Origin: Eriocheir sinensis
Taxonomy: Eukaryota > Arthropoda > Malacostraca > Decapoda > Varunidae
Assembly (NCBI RefSeq): GCF_024679095.1
Contig: NW_026111621.1
Coordinates: forward strand, 1,257,660 to 1,321,659
DNA: 64,000 nt
Direction of reading: 5' to 3'
How positions within the stretch are numbered: the first letter of the stretch is position 1; each line of letters opens with the position of its first letter. The notes beneath the pieces were generated by a model. The model was not told where the DNA came from. It searched no databases and was given only the letters and a program-made list of their open reading frames with translations. The position numbers were made by a program, and so were the translations under genes. This document shows positions 23,731 through 34,879 of the stretch, piece by piece.

Positions 23731-24140
23731 TCCCCGGGTTGAAATCACTCTAGAGTAGTCTGGACCTAGGTTGAAATCACTCTAGAGTAATCTGGACCTA
23801 GGATGATATCACTCTAGAGTGATATCATCCTAGGTTCAGATCACTCAAGGATGAAATCACTCTAGAGTGAGCAGGAACTAGGTTCAGATCACTCCCCGGG
23901 TTGAAATCACTCTAGAGTAGTCTGGACATAGGTTGAAATCACTCTAGAGTAATCTGGACCTAGGATGATATCACTCTAGAGTGATATCATCCTAGGTTCA
24001 GATCACTCAAGGATGAAATCACTCTAGAGTGAGCTGGAACTAGGTTCAGATCACTCCCCGGGTTGAACTCACTCTAGAGTAGTCTGGACCTAGGTTGAAG
24101 TCACTCAAGAGTAATCTGGACCTAGGATGAAATCACTTTA
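23731..24140. repeat. 162-bp tandem repeat with 40-bp perfect palindrome
   Basis: TCCCCGGGTT starts units at 23,731, 23,893 and 24,055, exactly 162 bp apart; the third is partial. Each unit is itself built from ~30-bp blocks containing TCACTCTAGAGT and CCTAGG. A perfect 40-bp palindrome centred on TCTAGA lies at 23,796-23,835 and again at 23,958-23,997. The units are nearly identical. Confidence 0.92.
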
Positions 24141-24145
24141 GCGGT

Positions 24146-24810
24146 AAGTTAAATCAAATTCGCTAAACCCTGTTGCCTTATTCTTGCTTGTGTTGAAAGC
24201 AAAGACCACATCAGGCAAAACCTGCGGCCATTGACTTTTCAGCCCTCCTAACACCTTCAGCAGGGACGACTGTATTGTCCGGTTGTTTCACTCTACTAAA
24301 CCGTTGGCTTGGGGATGATATGCTCTGGTGATTCGTTGCACCGCATCCAGAAGACCATGCAGCTCCCTCGACACATTGTTCACAAAATCACGACCCTGGT
24401 CATTGATTTGGATAGCTGGAACGCCATGGCGACATACGGTCTCATAGATGAAGACAGATACACTTCTGGCAGTCTTGTCCTTCTGCGGTTCTGTTTCAAT
24501 CTATTTGGTGAAGTAGATCACCATAATCGCCATACAGACATAGCCCTCCTCTGATGGTGTCAAGGAGCGTATGTCTATGCCAACTTGTTTCCATGGCTTT
24601 GCGGGAATAGGTACAGGGTGAAGGTCCGATTAATTCGTCTGGAACCTAGTACTGGCCTTCTGACAACGATCACGTTTTGCTGGGTATTTCTTCACATCAG
24701 CTGCAACACCAGACCACCAAAATCTCTAAATTAATTTACTGGCATAAGTAGAATGCACTTGCTTATACTGACTGAAAAATGTTGTGAATGACTGAACCAC
24801 TGAACTTGCA

Positions 24811-24893
<83 letters not shown>

Positions 24894-25357
24894 CCACTGT
24901 AATATTTTTTTTCAGTTAATTTACCCGTCCATAATTTTGGCCAATGTCTTATCCCTCCCGATGTGGCCTCCAAGAGCTTTTGACTGTGTGGAGTAACCGC
25001 TGGAGAACAGTGTCCATGTGTCGTGAGGGTACTGGTAACTTGACACTTGGACACTATTCTCCTTCTTTCAACTTCTTATAATTAGAATGACTCAGGTGGA
25101 CAACTGAAATTAAAAGTTTGGGTCATGATGACATTTGATCATTCTCTTAAAAATATGTTGGTTTATTGAATTACTTCTCGTTTCATATTCATTGAATAAT
25201 ATAAAACTTACTCTTGGGTTAATTTCTTGATGCCTTATGCTTGTAAAACAGTTCTGCATTCTGTAAGACATACTTAGATGCCTTCCGACGGAAGTTTGCC
25301 TTCTTTCCTTGATCACTCCTGCACCAGTCTGGATATTTACTCTCCATCAGTCTTAAC
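24146..25357 (-). pseudogene. Gypsy-derived integrase gene (KRBA2/SCAND3-like), copy 1
   Basis: The minus strand gives, in order, an N-terminal exon (about 25,355-25,205: PDWC, ANFRRKASKYVLQNAELFYK), a zinc-binding HHCC exon (about 25,085-24,925: GGHIGRDKTLAKIMDG) and a catalytic exon (24,735-24,146: CQKAST, GIDI, KTARSVSVFIYETVCRHG, INDQGRDFVNN, AYHPQANGLVE). The DDE residues Asp, Asp, Glu are all visible. Splice-like boundaries (GTAAGT after exon 1, TTTCAG before exon 2) separate the pieces. Domains and spacing match the integrase-derived vertebrate-type genes KRBA2/SCAND3 more than a raw Gypsy polyprotein. Several stops break the catalytic exon. The (GT)n run at 24,814-24,890 lies in the second intron. 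Confidence 0.7.
24814..24890. repeat. (GT)n microsatellite in integrase-gene intron
   Basis: A pure GT run. The inverted copy of the gene has (CA)n at the corresponding place (27,203-27,294), so the microsatellite predates the duplication. Confidence 0.95.
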
Positions 25358-25620
25358 TGTGCTTCCTTACGGGCAAGAGGTCTCTCAAATAGGCTGTTGA
25401 TTACAGTTTTTTTTTTTTACCTTGCATTTTTTAAATGGAATTTCGTGAAATACAAACATATTTGCTGTCAAGTAAATATCCAGATTGGTGCAAGAGTGAT
25501 CATGGAAAGAAGTCAAATTTCCGTCGGAAGGCATCTAAGTATGTCTTGCAGAATGCAGAACTGTTTTACAAGCATAAGGCATCAAGAAATGACCACAAAA
25601 GTAAGTTTTATATTCAATAC

Positions 25621-25677
25621 ATATTATTATTATTATTATAATTATTATTATTATTATTATCATTATTATTATCATTA

Positions 25678-25741
<64 letters not shown>

Positions 25742-25746
25742 CATTA
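25621..25746. repeat. (ATT)n microsatellite
   Basis: About 125 bp of TTA/ATT repeat with ATC interruptions, inside the intron of integrase copy 2. Confidence 0.96.
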
Positions 25747-25859
25747 TTTTGAAATCCATGAAAGGGCATCAGGGGAAAATCCTAATACTGATGTAGACCC
25801 AAGCAGGGTCCTCCCAATGAGCAAACATGGATATGAAAAGGAAAAGATAAAATAAAAGA

Positions 25860-26980
25860 AAGGGAGTAAATACTTAGCAAGTTAACAGGAAGGTGTTAAC
25901 TTTTGTTTTAGATTTTATCAATAGCAACTTCTGAAACAATTGCATCTGAAAGTATATTCCACACTTTATTCAAACTGAGGATAAATGTTCTGGATAATTG
26001 GTTGGTTGAGCAAAAAACTTGCTGAAAAGCATGCACATTGAAACGTGAATTATGACGTATTCGGCGAACAGGCTGGAATCGAGCAGGTAATGCACTATGA
26101 AGAGGATGTTCATTATTATTGACAATTCTGAAAAGCATGGTCAATGCACCAACGACTCGACGATGTATGCTAAAATTAGGCGGTATAAATTTCATTGAAT
26201 TAAAAGAACGATCCAAAAGCTTTAAATGAGATCGAGCAGCTGACATCCAAACTGGACTACAATACTCAAAGAAAGGTAAAATGAAGGGGAAAAAAAACTA
26301 TTTAAAACATTCTTATCATCATTAAAAATGGCTCTGCATTTTCGCAACAAATCAATCTTCTGGGAAATTAGGAAAGAAGTTATCCTAATATGATTTTCAA
26401 AAGTCAATTTAGAATCTAAAGTTACCCAAAGAAGTTTTAATGAATTACAGGATTTATTTTCTTGGTTGTTAATTATAATATCCGGATTAGGGGGATGGAG
26501 GGTCCTTGAACGACTTGAAATGATAATATTGGTCTTGACTGGACTTAATTTCATACCCCAACGCTGGCATCAAGAAAATATCAAATAAAGATCAGAGCTC
26601 AATTGGGTTGTTCCGTGGTATCTAAATGAAGGATCAGGAACATGACAAAATAAAAGAAGTGTCATCAGCATAAGCCATCAAATGGGAAGAAATCCCATGC
26701 CACATATCACTAGTATAAAAAATAAGAAGAGGCCCAAGAACATTGCCTTGGGGGACACCAGACGTGAAATGAGAGAAACTACTAAAATAGCCATCAATAC
26801 CAACATGTTGGTGCCTGTCAGATAAAAAAAATCCAGAAAAAAAAAATGAACCATTAATATCCACAGACTCAAGTTTAAAAAGTAAAGCCTTATGATTAAC
26901 TACATCAGATGCAGAATAAAAATCCAGAGAAACAAATCTAGTCTCCGACCCAGTATCCAGAAAAGTCTGAACATGAAAAG
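25860..26980 (-). pseudogene. Non-LTR reverse transcriptase fragment inserted in intron
   Basis: Minus-strand pieces in order: about 26,980-26,634 (LDFYSASDVVNHKALLFKLE as motif A region; SGVPQGNVLGPLL as motif B; MAYADDTS as motif C), then 26,554-26,222 (VKTNIIISSRSRTLHPPNPD through LDSKLTFENHI), then 26,246-25,908 (C-terminal region). The pieces are in different frames with stops between. The YADD box survives. The family differs from the CR1-like and jockey-like copies elsewhere in the window. The 5' end is truncated. Confidence 0.8.
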
Positions 26981-27202
26981 AGAAGTAATTCAGTAAACCA
27001 ACATATTTCTAAGAGAATGATCTAATGTCATCACTTTCATTTCCTTTTCATCTCAGTTATCCACCTGAGTCATTCCAGAAGAAGCTGAACCAAGGAGAAT
27101 AGTGTCCATGTGTCATGAGGGTACTGGTAACTACACACAGTCAAAAGCTCTTGGAGGCCACATCGGCAGGGATAAGACATTGGCCAAAATTATGGACAGG
27201 TA

Positions 27203-27214
27203 ACACACACACAC

Positions 27215-27294
<80 letters not shown>
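27203..27294. repeat. (CA)n microsatellite
   Basis: A CA run with one CG interruption, the counterpart of the (GT)n in copy 1. Confidence 0.96.
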
Positions 27295-27300
<6 letters not shown>

Positions 27301-27372
27301 TGCAGATTCAGTGGTTCAGTCATTCACGACATTTTTCAGTCAATATAAGCAAGTGTATTATTCTAATGCCAG

Positions 27373-27724
27373 TGTTAAAGTTAATGAAGAAGTTATTTAA
27401 GTTTCCCATGTAAAGTACAGTTTCTTTACTTACTCCTCCACATATTTTTTTTTTTTTATAAATCCAGCAGTTTAAGCTGAAATTACTGAATCCATTATTT
27501 TCCTTTATTATAATTAATTTAATTTAGTTTCTGTAAATCAAGTTTTGTATTCTTAGTTGAACTGAGATAGGTATATATTTGCCTTTCTCGGGTTTTGTCT
27601 GTACAAGTTCCTGTCGTTGAAAATAAACACGTCTCAGCAAGAACAGCGAGACCAAGCCGCCACCAGCCTGTCTCTATCTTCCGTTCACCTCCAGATCTTA
27701 GCCACGGTGTTGATAATTTCAACA
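27373..27724 (+). repeat. BEL/Pao 5' long terminal repeat
   Basis: 352 bp with termini TGTTAAAG and TTTCAACA (TGTT/AACA inverted tips). A polyadenylation signal AATAAA lies at 27,622-27,627. It begins exactly where homology to the integrase gene copy ends. Confidence 0.75.
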
Positions 27725-27742
27725 GTTGGTGCCCAGACCCGG
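27725..27742 (+). promoter_or_regulatory. Primer-binding site for minus-strand DNA synthesis
   Basis: GTTGGTGCCCAGACCCGG follows the LTR directly. A TGGTGCCCAGACCCGGGA-type site just downstream of the 5' LTR is typical of tRNA-primed LTR elements. Confidence 0.7.
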
Positions 27743-27798
27743 GAAGTGGAGCCTTCAAGACTTTCCTGTGAGTAATCGTGGCTGAGATTACCTGTCAG

Positions 27799-29031
27799 AA
27801 TGGGGGAAGGGAAAGAAGAAGCAACAAAGAAAAGGGCGGCTGCTCGAGGCTGGGTTACCAAACAGTCCACAGCCTTAAAGACTTACTAGACAAACCCTGC
27901 ATCAGTGAATTTGAGTTGAGAAGTGCCATAGAGACCTTTGACCGTAGATTAAGCACTTTAGATGAGAGACAGGCTGAACTTGAACTTCTAGTAGACGACG
28001 GTGACCTAGATCAGTGCATCGGTGAAGCAGACAGCTTCAAACGTGCCAGTCAAGAGAATTGACTACGTGCACATGATAAGTTACAAGAACTAAAGAAGGC
28101 CAGTCAGATTGAATTAGGTTATGTTGGGAGTCCTTCTACAACTGGCAAGTCACCTGAAGTGAAGTTACCCAAGCTTGAACTGCCAAAGTTTAAAGGAGGT
28201 GTTACAGAATGGCAGTCCTTCTGGGATCAGTTTAGCTCTCACATAGATGACACAGAGATTCCAGTTATAAGCAAATTTACTTATCTGGTGTCTTTGTTAG
28301 AAGGAGAAGCTAAATCAGTAGTTCAAGGTCTCTCACATACTAGTGCTAATTACAGTATTGCTTGTGATCTACTGAAGGAGAGATATAACAGGCCTGAGAA
28401 AATTATATTTGCCCATGTACAGTCCCTATTGAGTGGCCATGTCCCTGGGAAGGCCAAGGGACCCAAGTATGTGACTCAACTTTGGAGTCTCAGAGATGAG
28501 ATACTGACACACATCAGAAGTTTAGAGGCCCTAGGTGTGTCAGGCAAGCAGTGTGAAATCTTCCTAACTCCCATCATCCTGTCCCGTCTGCCCAATGAAA
28601 TTCGTCTGGAGTGGGCTCGCAAGGGTGCTGGACATGAGAGTGACCTCGACTGGCTTCTGACGTTTCTACGACAAGAAATTGAGAGCATCGAGAAGTCAGA
28701 GGCCTTCAAGGACGTCACCGCGGGTAAGAGGGAGAGTCTGTCTTCCCCTGAAGAGAAGAAGAATTGGCAGACGCGGGAGCCTAAGAGAAAGGTATCATCC
28801 GCGGCTGCATTACACACATCTTCGGAAGGTGAGAAGCTCCTTTGCGGGTTTTGAAACAAGAAATATGCTTCCGAGAGATGCTTTGAGACCCAGAGACTTA
28901 GTGGAAAAGAACGCGTTGAAAGAATTAAGACTGCTGGAATGTGTTTCAAATGCTTAGGCAAAGGACACACTGCTAGAGGGTGCTATGCCATGTGTCAGAA
29001 ATGCAGAGGCTATCACCACCATCTCATTTGA
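27799..29031 (+). pseudogene. BEL/Pao gag
   Basis: The likely start is the ATG at 27,799. A one-base frame change lies between there and about 27,880. Thereafter the frame is constant with stops at 28,060-28,062 and 28,852-28,854, and it ends at 29,029-29,031. The body (28,159-28,854) shows the conserved Pao gag core: LPKLELPKFKGGVTEWQSFW, FTYLVSLLEGEAKSVVQGL and LKERYNRPEKIIFAHVQSLL. A zinc knuckle CFKCLGKGHTARGC follows, with a second Cys-rich motif. It would form the nucleocapsid shell around the element RNA. Confidence 0.85.
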
Positions 29032-29219
29032 GGTGTCAAGATAGATAATAGTAAAAGTGAGCCTGTAAGAAGTGAGTCGGTAAAAGCAACTCAAGAACTA
29101 GCTGCTGATAATAGTAATGGAGAAGCAAGTAAGAGTCAGGCTACTAATTTTGCTGGAGTTTCCTTGTCTAATATATCAGTTAATAAGGAGACATGTACTG
29201 TACTGCAAACTGCTCAGGT

Positions 29220-32200
29220 GAGTTGCAGGAGCAAATGGTGTCCTTCATGGGGCCAAATTGTTGTTTGATAGTGGCTCCAGTAGGACATATGTCAGTAGTA
29301 GACTTGTTAGGAAATGCAAACCCACATGGAGCTCCAGCAAACCCATTTCTTATTCAGTATTTGGAGGTAATAATTCATCTAATATAAAGCAGTGCAACTT
29401 GTTTGATCTGAAGGTTCTTGATTGTAGTGATGCACCACACAAGTTAACAGCTGTAGAGATTCCAGTGATATGCCAACCCTTAGTGAGAACCACTGTGCCT
29501 GTAGGTATACTATGCAAATTTCCAGTGCCTCTTGCAGATGACTATCAGAGTGATTCCTATATGGATATATATATAATAGTGGGTCAGGATGCTTACTGGA
29601 AATACATAATGTCTAATGAGCCTGTGCAAGTGGGGGGCGTAGTGGCCCAAAGATCATTGTTTGGCTGGGTATTGTCTGGGGCTTGGAATGCTGACACTAG
29701 TTCTAAGGTACCAGCAACCTCTCCACAGATGTTATGTATTTCTAAAGTGTCTGATTATGATGTGAGCATGTTTTGGGACTTAGAGACTATAGGGATACAG
29801 TCCAAGGAATCAGATCATATGTTTGAGTCAGATGCTGCCTTGCAAGAGTTTTCACAGAATGTTTTATATGCTAAAGGCAGATATGAAGTGTCATTACCAC
29901 GGAAAAGTGACTCCTTGAAAAGTGCCCTACTCAACAATGAGAAACTTGCTATGAAGAGACTAAATAAGTTACATGCCAATCTAGATAAAGATGTTGAGTT
30001 GAAAACTGCATATTACAAGGTTTTTGAGGACTATGTGCAAGAAGGTATTGTTGAGGAAATTCCTAGTAATGAGATAGTTTGTGAGAATCCTTCCTTTTAT
30101 ATGCCTCACCGCCCTGTGGTTAAAGAAACTAGAAACAGTACCAAGGTGAGACCTGTCTTTGATGCCTCAGCCAGTGGGTATAATGGAATTTCACTGAATG
30201 ATTGTCTCTTGAAGGGTCCTTCACTCAACCCAGATTTAGTAGAAGTGACGATCAGGTTTAGAAGATGGCCTATTGCTCTTACTGCTGATGTTACCAAGGC
30301 CTTTCTACAGTTGTGTGTGAACAGACGAGACAGAGATGTACACCGTTTCTTGTTGAGAGATGAGGATGAGATTAAGTACATGAGATTCCTGCGGGTTCCC
30401 TTTGGAAACACTGCCAGCCCATTTCTATTGAATGTCACAATAAAACATCATTTAGAAAAGTATCCATGTACTGAAGTAATATAAGAACTGAAAGAGGATA
30501 TGTATGTAGATAACTGGCTGAGTGGTGCTGACAGTGTGGAGGAAGCTGCCTGCAAATTTAGAGAGGCTTGTGAGGTTTTGGCACATGCTGGCATGCCTCT
30601 GACTAAGTGGGTTTCAAACAGTAAATTAGTAACTTCCATGTTTCAGGGTAAAGTCGATCAAGTACATAGAGAAGAAGGTACTAAAGTGTTAGGCCTACAG
30701 TGGTGTAACACTTCTGATGAGTTTTGTTTTGAAGGATTAGTACTGAACACCCAGACTGAGTTGACATACACCAAAAGAAGCATGCTGAGCTTGATTGCCA
30801 AGATCTTTGACCCTCTAGGTATTATCAATCCCTTTGTGATGTTTGGCAAAATACTTTTTCAAGATATTTGGAGGCTCCGTCGTCAGTGGAATGATAAATT
30901 GCCTCAGGATGTGAAGCATAGATTTGAAAGGTGGGTTCTGAGTGCAGCATCTCTCAGGGATTGGAAGATGGACAGATGTTATTTTCCTTTTCTTAAGTGG
31001 AATAGCCTTACTGATGTAGAGCTTCATGCCTTTGGAGATGCTTCACAGAAAGGCTACGGTGCCTGTGTATATATCCGTACCTGCTTACCAGATGGTGCCT
31101 ACAGGGTTGCATTAGTCACTTCAAAGTCTAGAGTGGCACCTATTAAGACCATAACTCTGCCCAGATTGGAGCTGATGGGGGCTTTATTGTGTGCAAGATT
31201 AGTAAGCTTTGTGAAGCATGCCCTTCATCTAAACATGAATGCCAAGGTATTTTGCTGGTTCACAGATAACTCTAGCTTGGATCAAGGGTGACCTTCTGAA
31301 GTGGAAAATGTTTGTTGCAAACAGAGTCACAGAAATTCAAAGTTTAACTCCACCAAGTTATTGGCATCACTGCCCTGGACATGAGAGTCCAGCTGATTCA
31401 GTTTCTAGAGGTGTCTTAGGTGATCAGACTGTATCAAGTAAATTGTGGATGTGTGGACCATCTTGGCTAGTTGAACCTCCTAGTATCAGTATAAAGGAAA
31501 CATAATCAATTTGTACAAAGGAGGAGTACAAGACTACTGAGTCTCTAGCATGTGTAACGGTATACACCCTACTCCACCTGTGTTTGAGTTTGAGAGGTGA
31601 GGTGACTTTAGTAAAGCTCAGAGTGTTGTTGCTTGGGTGTTGAGGTATACACATAATTGTATAACACCTGATAATAAGATTTCTGGTCCACTTTCAGCCA
31701 AGGAGTTGGATGATGCTAAGGTAAAGATGTTTTACCATGTACAGAGATATATGAATCCTCATGAAATTAAGGCTTTGCTAAGTGACAAGCCTCTTCCTAA
31801 GGGGTCAAAGTTGATTAATCTAGATCCCTTTCTAGATGATTAAGGTTTATTGAGAATCAGAGGTAGACTGGAAAATGCTGAATTGAGCTTTGACTGTAAA
31901 CATCCAATAATAATTCCAAAATATCACCTAGCAAAGCTACTGGTCAAGTTTCACCATCTTTTTCTCAAACATGCAGGTGTTTCTACCATTGTATCTACCT
32001 TGAGAGAAAGTTTCTGGATTATAGGACTTAGAAGAATTGCTAAGACTGTGATCAAGGAATGTGTAAGATGCCAGAGACATGACTCCAGAGCTTGTAGCCA
32101 GCCAGTAGCCCCGCTACCAGAGCTGAGAGTTAAAGCTGCTCCACCATTTACAGTGACTGGCCTGGTTTTTGCTGGCCCTCTGTTTTGCTCTGATTTCCCT

Positions 32201-33165
32201 TCTAAGACATTTTACATTTTACTGTTCACCTGTGCTGTTGTCAGAGCTATACATTTAGAGCTCACGGACTCTATGAGTGTTTAGGATTGCCTGCTTGCCC
32301 TACGCAGATTCATTGCACGGAGAGGGCTACCTTCAGTGCTGTACTCAGATAATTCCAAAACATTTGTTGCTTGCAGTGGGCAAATACAGAAGGTTTATGG
32401 TCACATATCTCCACACTGGAAGTTTATAGTCCCCCGTTCTCCATGGTGGGGAGGATGGTGGGAGCGTCTGATAAGATCTGTCAAGTCTGCCATGAGGGAA
32501 ACTTTAAGTGTTAAGTATATTTCCAGAAGTGAACTAGAGACTGTACTACATGAAATAGAAGCATGTGTAAACTCAAGACCTCTCACTTATGTTGGGGATG
32601 AACCTAATAGTGCTTCACCCTTATCTCTCTCACATTTCCTCATTGGCAGAAATGCCAGTACTCACTCTGAGTTGGACCCTAAACCTTCCTGTATTTCCCC
32701 TCAAGATCTGAGAAATAGAGAACGTTTGAGAAACCAGACTTTAGACAAGTTTTGGAAGAGGTGGAGCTCAGATTATATTTCCAATTTGCCCACAGTTGTT
32801 AAGGGTTTCACTTCAAAATGCAGTATTAAAAAAGGTGACTTAGTCCTGGTGAAGGAGGACAACATTCCAAGGCTACAGTGGCCCCTGGGTTTGGTTGTAG
32901 ATATTTTCCCTGGTCAGGATGGTGTTCTCAGGAGTGTAAATGGGAAGACTTCCAGAGGAGTACTAAATAGGTCAGTTCAGAAGTGACATAACTTGGAAGT
33001 ATATGGCCATGAGTATACTGATGTTCATGAGACTGTCCAAGATTTACCTGAAGTTGATGCAGCTGTCCAGGAGTCTTCAGATTCTAGTCCACTTCCTGAG
33101 ACAGCTGCTGAAACTCGTACTCGCTCTGGTAGGTCTGTTAAAGTTCCTAGAAAACTTGACTTGTA
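29220..33165 (+). pseudogene. BEL/Pao pol (protease, RT, RNase H, integrase)
   Basis: Aspartic protease (LFDSGSSRTYVSS) at about 29,258. Reverse transcriptase with KVRPVFDASA and LTADVTKAFLQL. A TAA at 30,482-30,484 just before the active-site box, which reads MYVDNWLSG (second Asp of YVDD is Asn). RNase H with HAFGDASQKGYGACVY and LPRLELMGALL. A frame change near 31,260, further breaks at 31,505-31,640, stops at 31,841-31,843 and 32,282-32,284. Integrase zinc finger (HAGVSTIVSTLRESFWI, CVRCQRHDS). Catalytic core in which the first Asp position reads GLVFAGPL, so that Asp is lost, while YSDNSKTF and WWERLIRSVK keep the second Asp and the Glu. The C-terminal DUF5641-type segment ends the protein. 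Confidence 0.88.
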
Positions 33166-33405
33166 ACTTCAGTTGAAGTTCAAGTTGACGGACTAGTTTC
33201 TGAGGCTGTGAATTGTATTTCCCAAGTGATATGTATGAATAAGTTAAGGTTGATGCTTTATACTCAATGTCAGGGTTATGCTTGGGTTAGGTAAATTATG
33301 ATTAGAGAAGGCGTGCGCGTGCTTCAGTGCCGGCCTAGAGAGCCCTCACTCCGCCTGCAGGTACCACGTCGACGCCGCTGGGCAGAACTGGACCTGCAAG
33401 GAAAA

Positions 33406-33440
<35 letters not shown>

Positions 33441-33442
<2 letters not shown>

Positions 33443-33790
33443 CGGTGGCCGAACTGGTAGCGTACTGGGCTCACATTCACCGCGTGATGGACGACGCGGG
33501 TTCGAATCCCCACGCTACCACTCGGATTTTTCAGTCACCGCCGAGTGGCTTAAAACTACCCACATGCTGTCCTGAAGACCACCCATCAACCCGGACTCTA
33601 GAGGAAGCCGTCCAAGCGAATCAAGAACGAGTTCCGGGGGGCAGCATGAACCAATGCAAGATGGCGCCACTATAAACACTCGCCTCCGCCAGAACGGGCT
33701 GGGCCGACCATCAGGCCCCACCTGGAAGAAGCCTTGGGCCGAACATCAGGCCCCACCGGGAAGATGCCTACCGGCGCAATAGGCAACAAC

Positions 33791-33822
<32 letters not shown>
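33441..33822 (+). mobile_element. tRNA-derived SINE with poly(A) tail
   Basis: RNA polymerase III promoter boxes are visible: A box TGGCCGAACTGG (33,446-33,457) and B box GGTTCGAATCC (33,499-33,509). A tRNA-unrelated body follows (CCGAGTGGCTTAAAACTACC, GGACTCTAGAGGAAGCCGTC) and an A-run at 33,793-33,822. The acceptor stem does not close, so this is not a working tRNA gene. A short (CA)n run precedes it (33,411-33,440). Confidence 0.85.
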
Positions 33823-33826
<4 letters not shown>

Positions 33827-33964
33827 GGGCTGGGCCGACCATCAAGCCCCACCTGGAAGAAGCCTTGGGCTGACCATCAGGCCCCACCAGGAAGATGCCT
33901 ACCGGCGCAACAGGCAACGACGTAAAAAAAAAAAAAAAAAAAAAAAAGACAAAAAAAAAAAAAA
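33823..33964 (+). repeat. Duplicated SINE tail with second poly(A)
   Basis: GAACGGGCTGGGCCGACCAT starts at 33,692 and again at 33,823. Each copy contains CACCTGGAAGAAGCCTTGGG and ends CAACGACGTAAAA or CAACAACGTAAAA followed by A-runs. The SINE therefore ends in two ~125-bp units, each with its own A tail. Confidence 0.85.
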
Positions 33965-34879
33965 CACTAACCCAGCCTTTCAGGGTACTTGTAATAACCT
34001 CTACAGGGGTGACTAAGGAGACTCCACTCCTTCCAGGTGCCAGGAACAGTAACACATTTCCCAACACTAACACAATATTTATTTACTAGAAGCCCCAACC
34101 AAGGGCGGATACACGGGGGGGCCCAGGGGGCCCGAGCCCCCCCCAAAAATCCCCCCCCCCCGAAAATCTCGAGTGTATGCGGACAGTGGGTACATAACTG
34201 ACTCGCTTATAATGTGCTGCAAGTATAATACGGAATGTGTCGTCGGCTGTAGGCATATGCAGGCGCAGATACGGGGGTGGGGGGCCAGATGGCCCGGGCC
34301 CCCCCTAAAAAATATTAGGATAACTAAAATATTTGAAATACCCGTGAATTGAGAAAACATAAAATATATTTAAGATACCCCCAAAAATCTAGAGAGCTGG
34401 GGTTCGAAGCCGGCCGCCTCTAGATAGCTCTGGACGCTGTCCTCCAAACTTAAAAAAAAAACCTCCTCCTCTATAGTTTCCTTGAGCTTTACTATGCGGA
34501 GGTGGACGGGATGCTCAAGCAAGATTAAATTTTTATTTCGGTGTCTGAAGTAATTTTTCACTCACTCTCCTGCAGGGCCAGGGCACAACGGGCACGTGCC
34601 CAGGGCCCCGCGCTCTTATGGGCCCCGCACTCATCTAACAATCTATATACTCGTACAGGGCCGTAGTACGCCGTACCCGGGGGGGTGGGGGGTGGGGGGG
34701 GTGGGGGCGGAGGTGTAGGGCGACCCTCCCCCCATCTGCTAAAATGTCCAATTTCTGAGAGTCAAAACGAAAACTGGTATCTTTCTGTTGTATTTCTGGA
34801 GAACTCAGGATTTTCTTTATTTATTTTGAGTATTTAAGTTACGGAATCGTATAGTGAATATTATAGAGCAACATTTAAA

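Larger units (their letters stand above)
25435..27372 (+). pseudogene. Gypsy-derived integrase gene, inverted copy 2, truncated
   Basis: Exon 1 is open (25,435-25,600: SSKYPDWCKSDHGKKSNFRR, then KYVLQNAELFYKHKASRN) and ends at a GTAAGT donor (25,601). The intron holds a (TTA)n run and a minus-strand LINE (to about 26,975). The acceptor and zinc-finger exon lie at about 27,050-27,200, followed by (CA)n and the start of the third exon to 27,372. There a BEL LTR begins and the catalytic exon is absent. The copy is the reverse complement of 24,725-25,357, forming a head-to-head inverted duplication centred near 25,410. Confidence 0.7.
27373..33300 (+). mobile_element. BEL/Pao LTR retrotransposon, decayed, 3' LTR missing
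   Basis: The order is 5' LTR (27,373-27,724), primer-binding site, gag, protease, reverse transcriptase, RNase H and integrase, all on the plus strand. The pol product ends near 33,165 with RSGRSVKVPRKLDL, a typical BEL C-terminus. No copy of the 5' LTR is found after pol; SINE and simple sequence follow from about 33,300. Individual domains are interrupted by single stops, pointing to slow decay of a once complete element. Confidence 0.88.

Noticed and set aside
23731..24140. CRISPR-like array
   Set aside because: There are direct repeats with spacers of similar size, but the spacers are themselves repeated, and the genome is eukaryotic.
24309..24554. 81-aa plus-strand ORF
   Set aside because: Antisense shadow of the integrase catalytic exon, which is recognisable on the minus strand.
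33441..33520. tRNA gene
   Set aside because: A and B boxes are present but the acceptor stem does not pair and a SINE body with A tail follows. The tRNA-like sequences at 41,204-41,259 and 42,320-42,558 were treated the same way.
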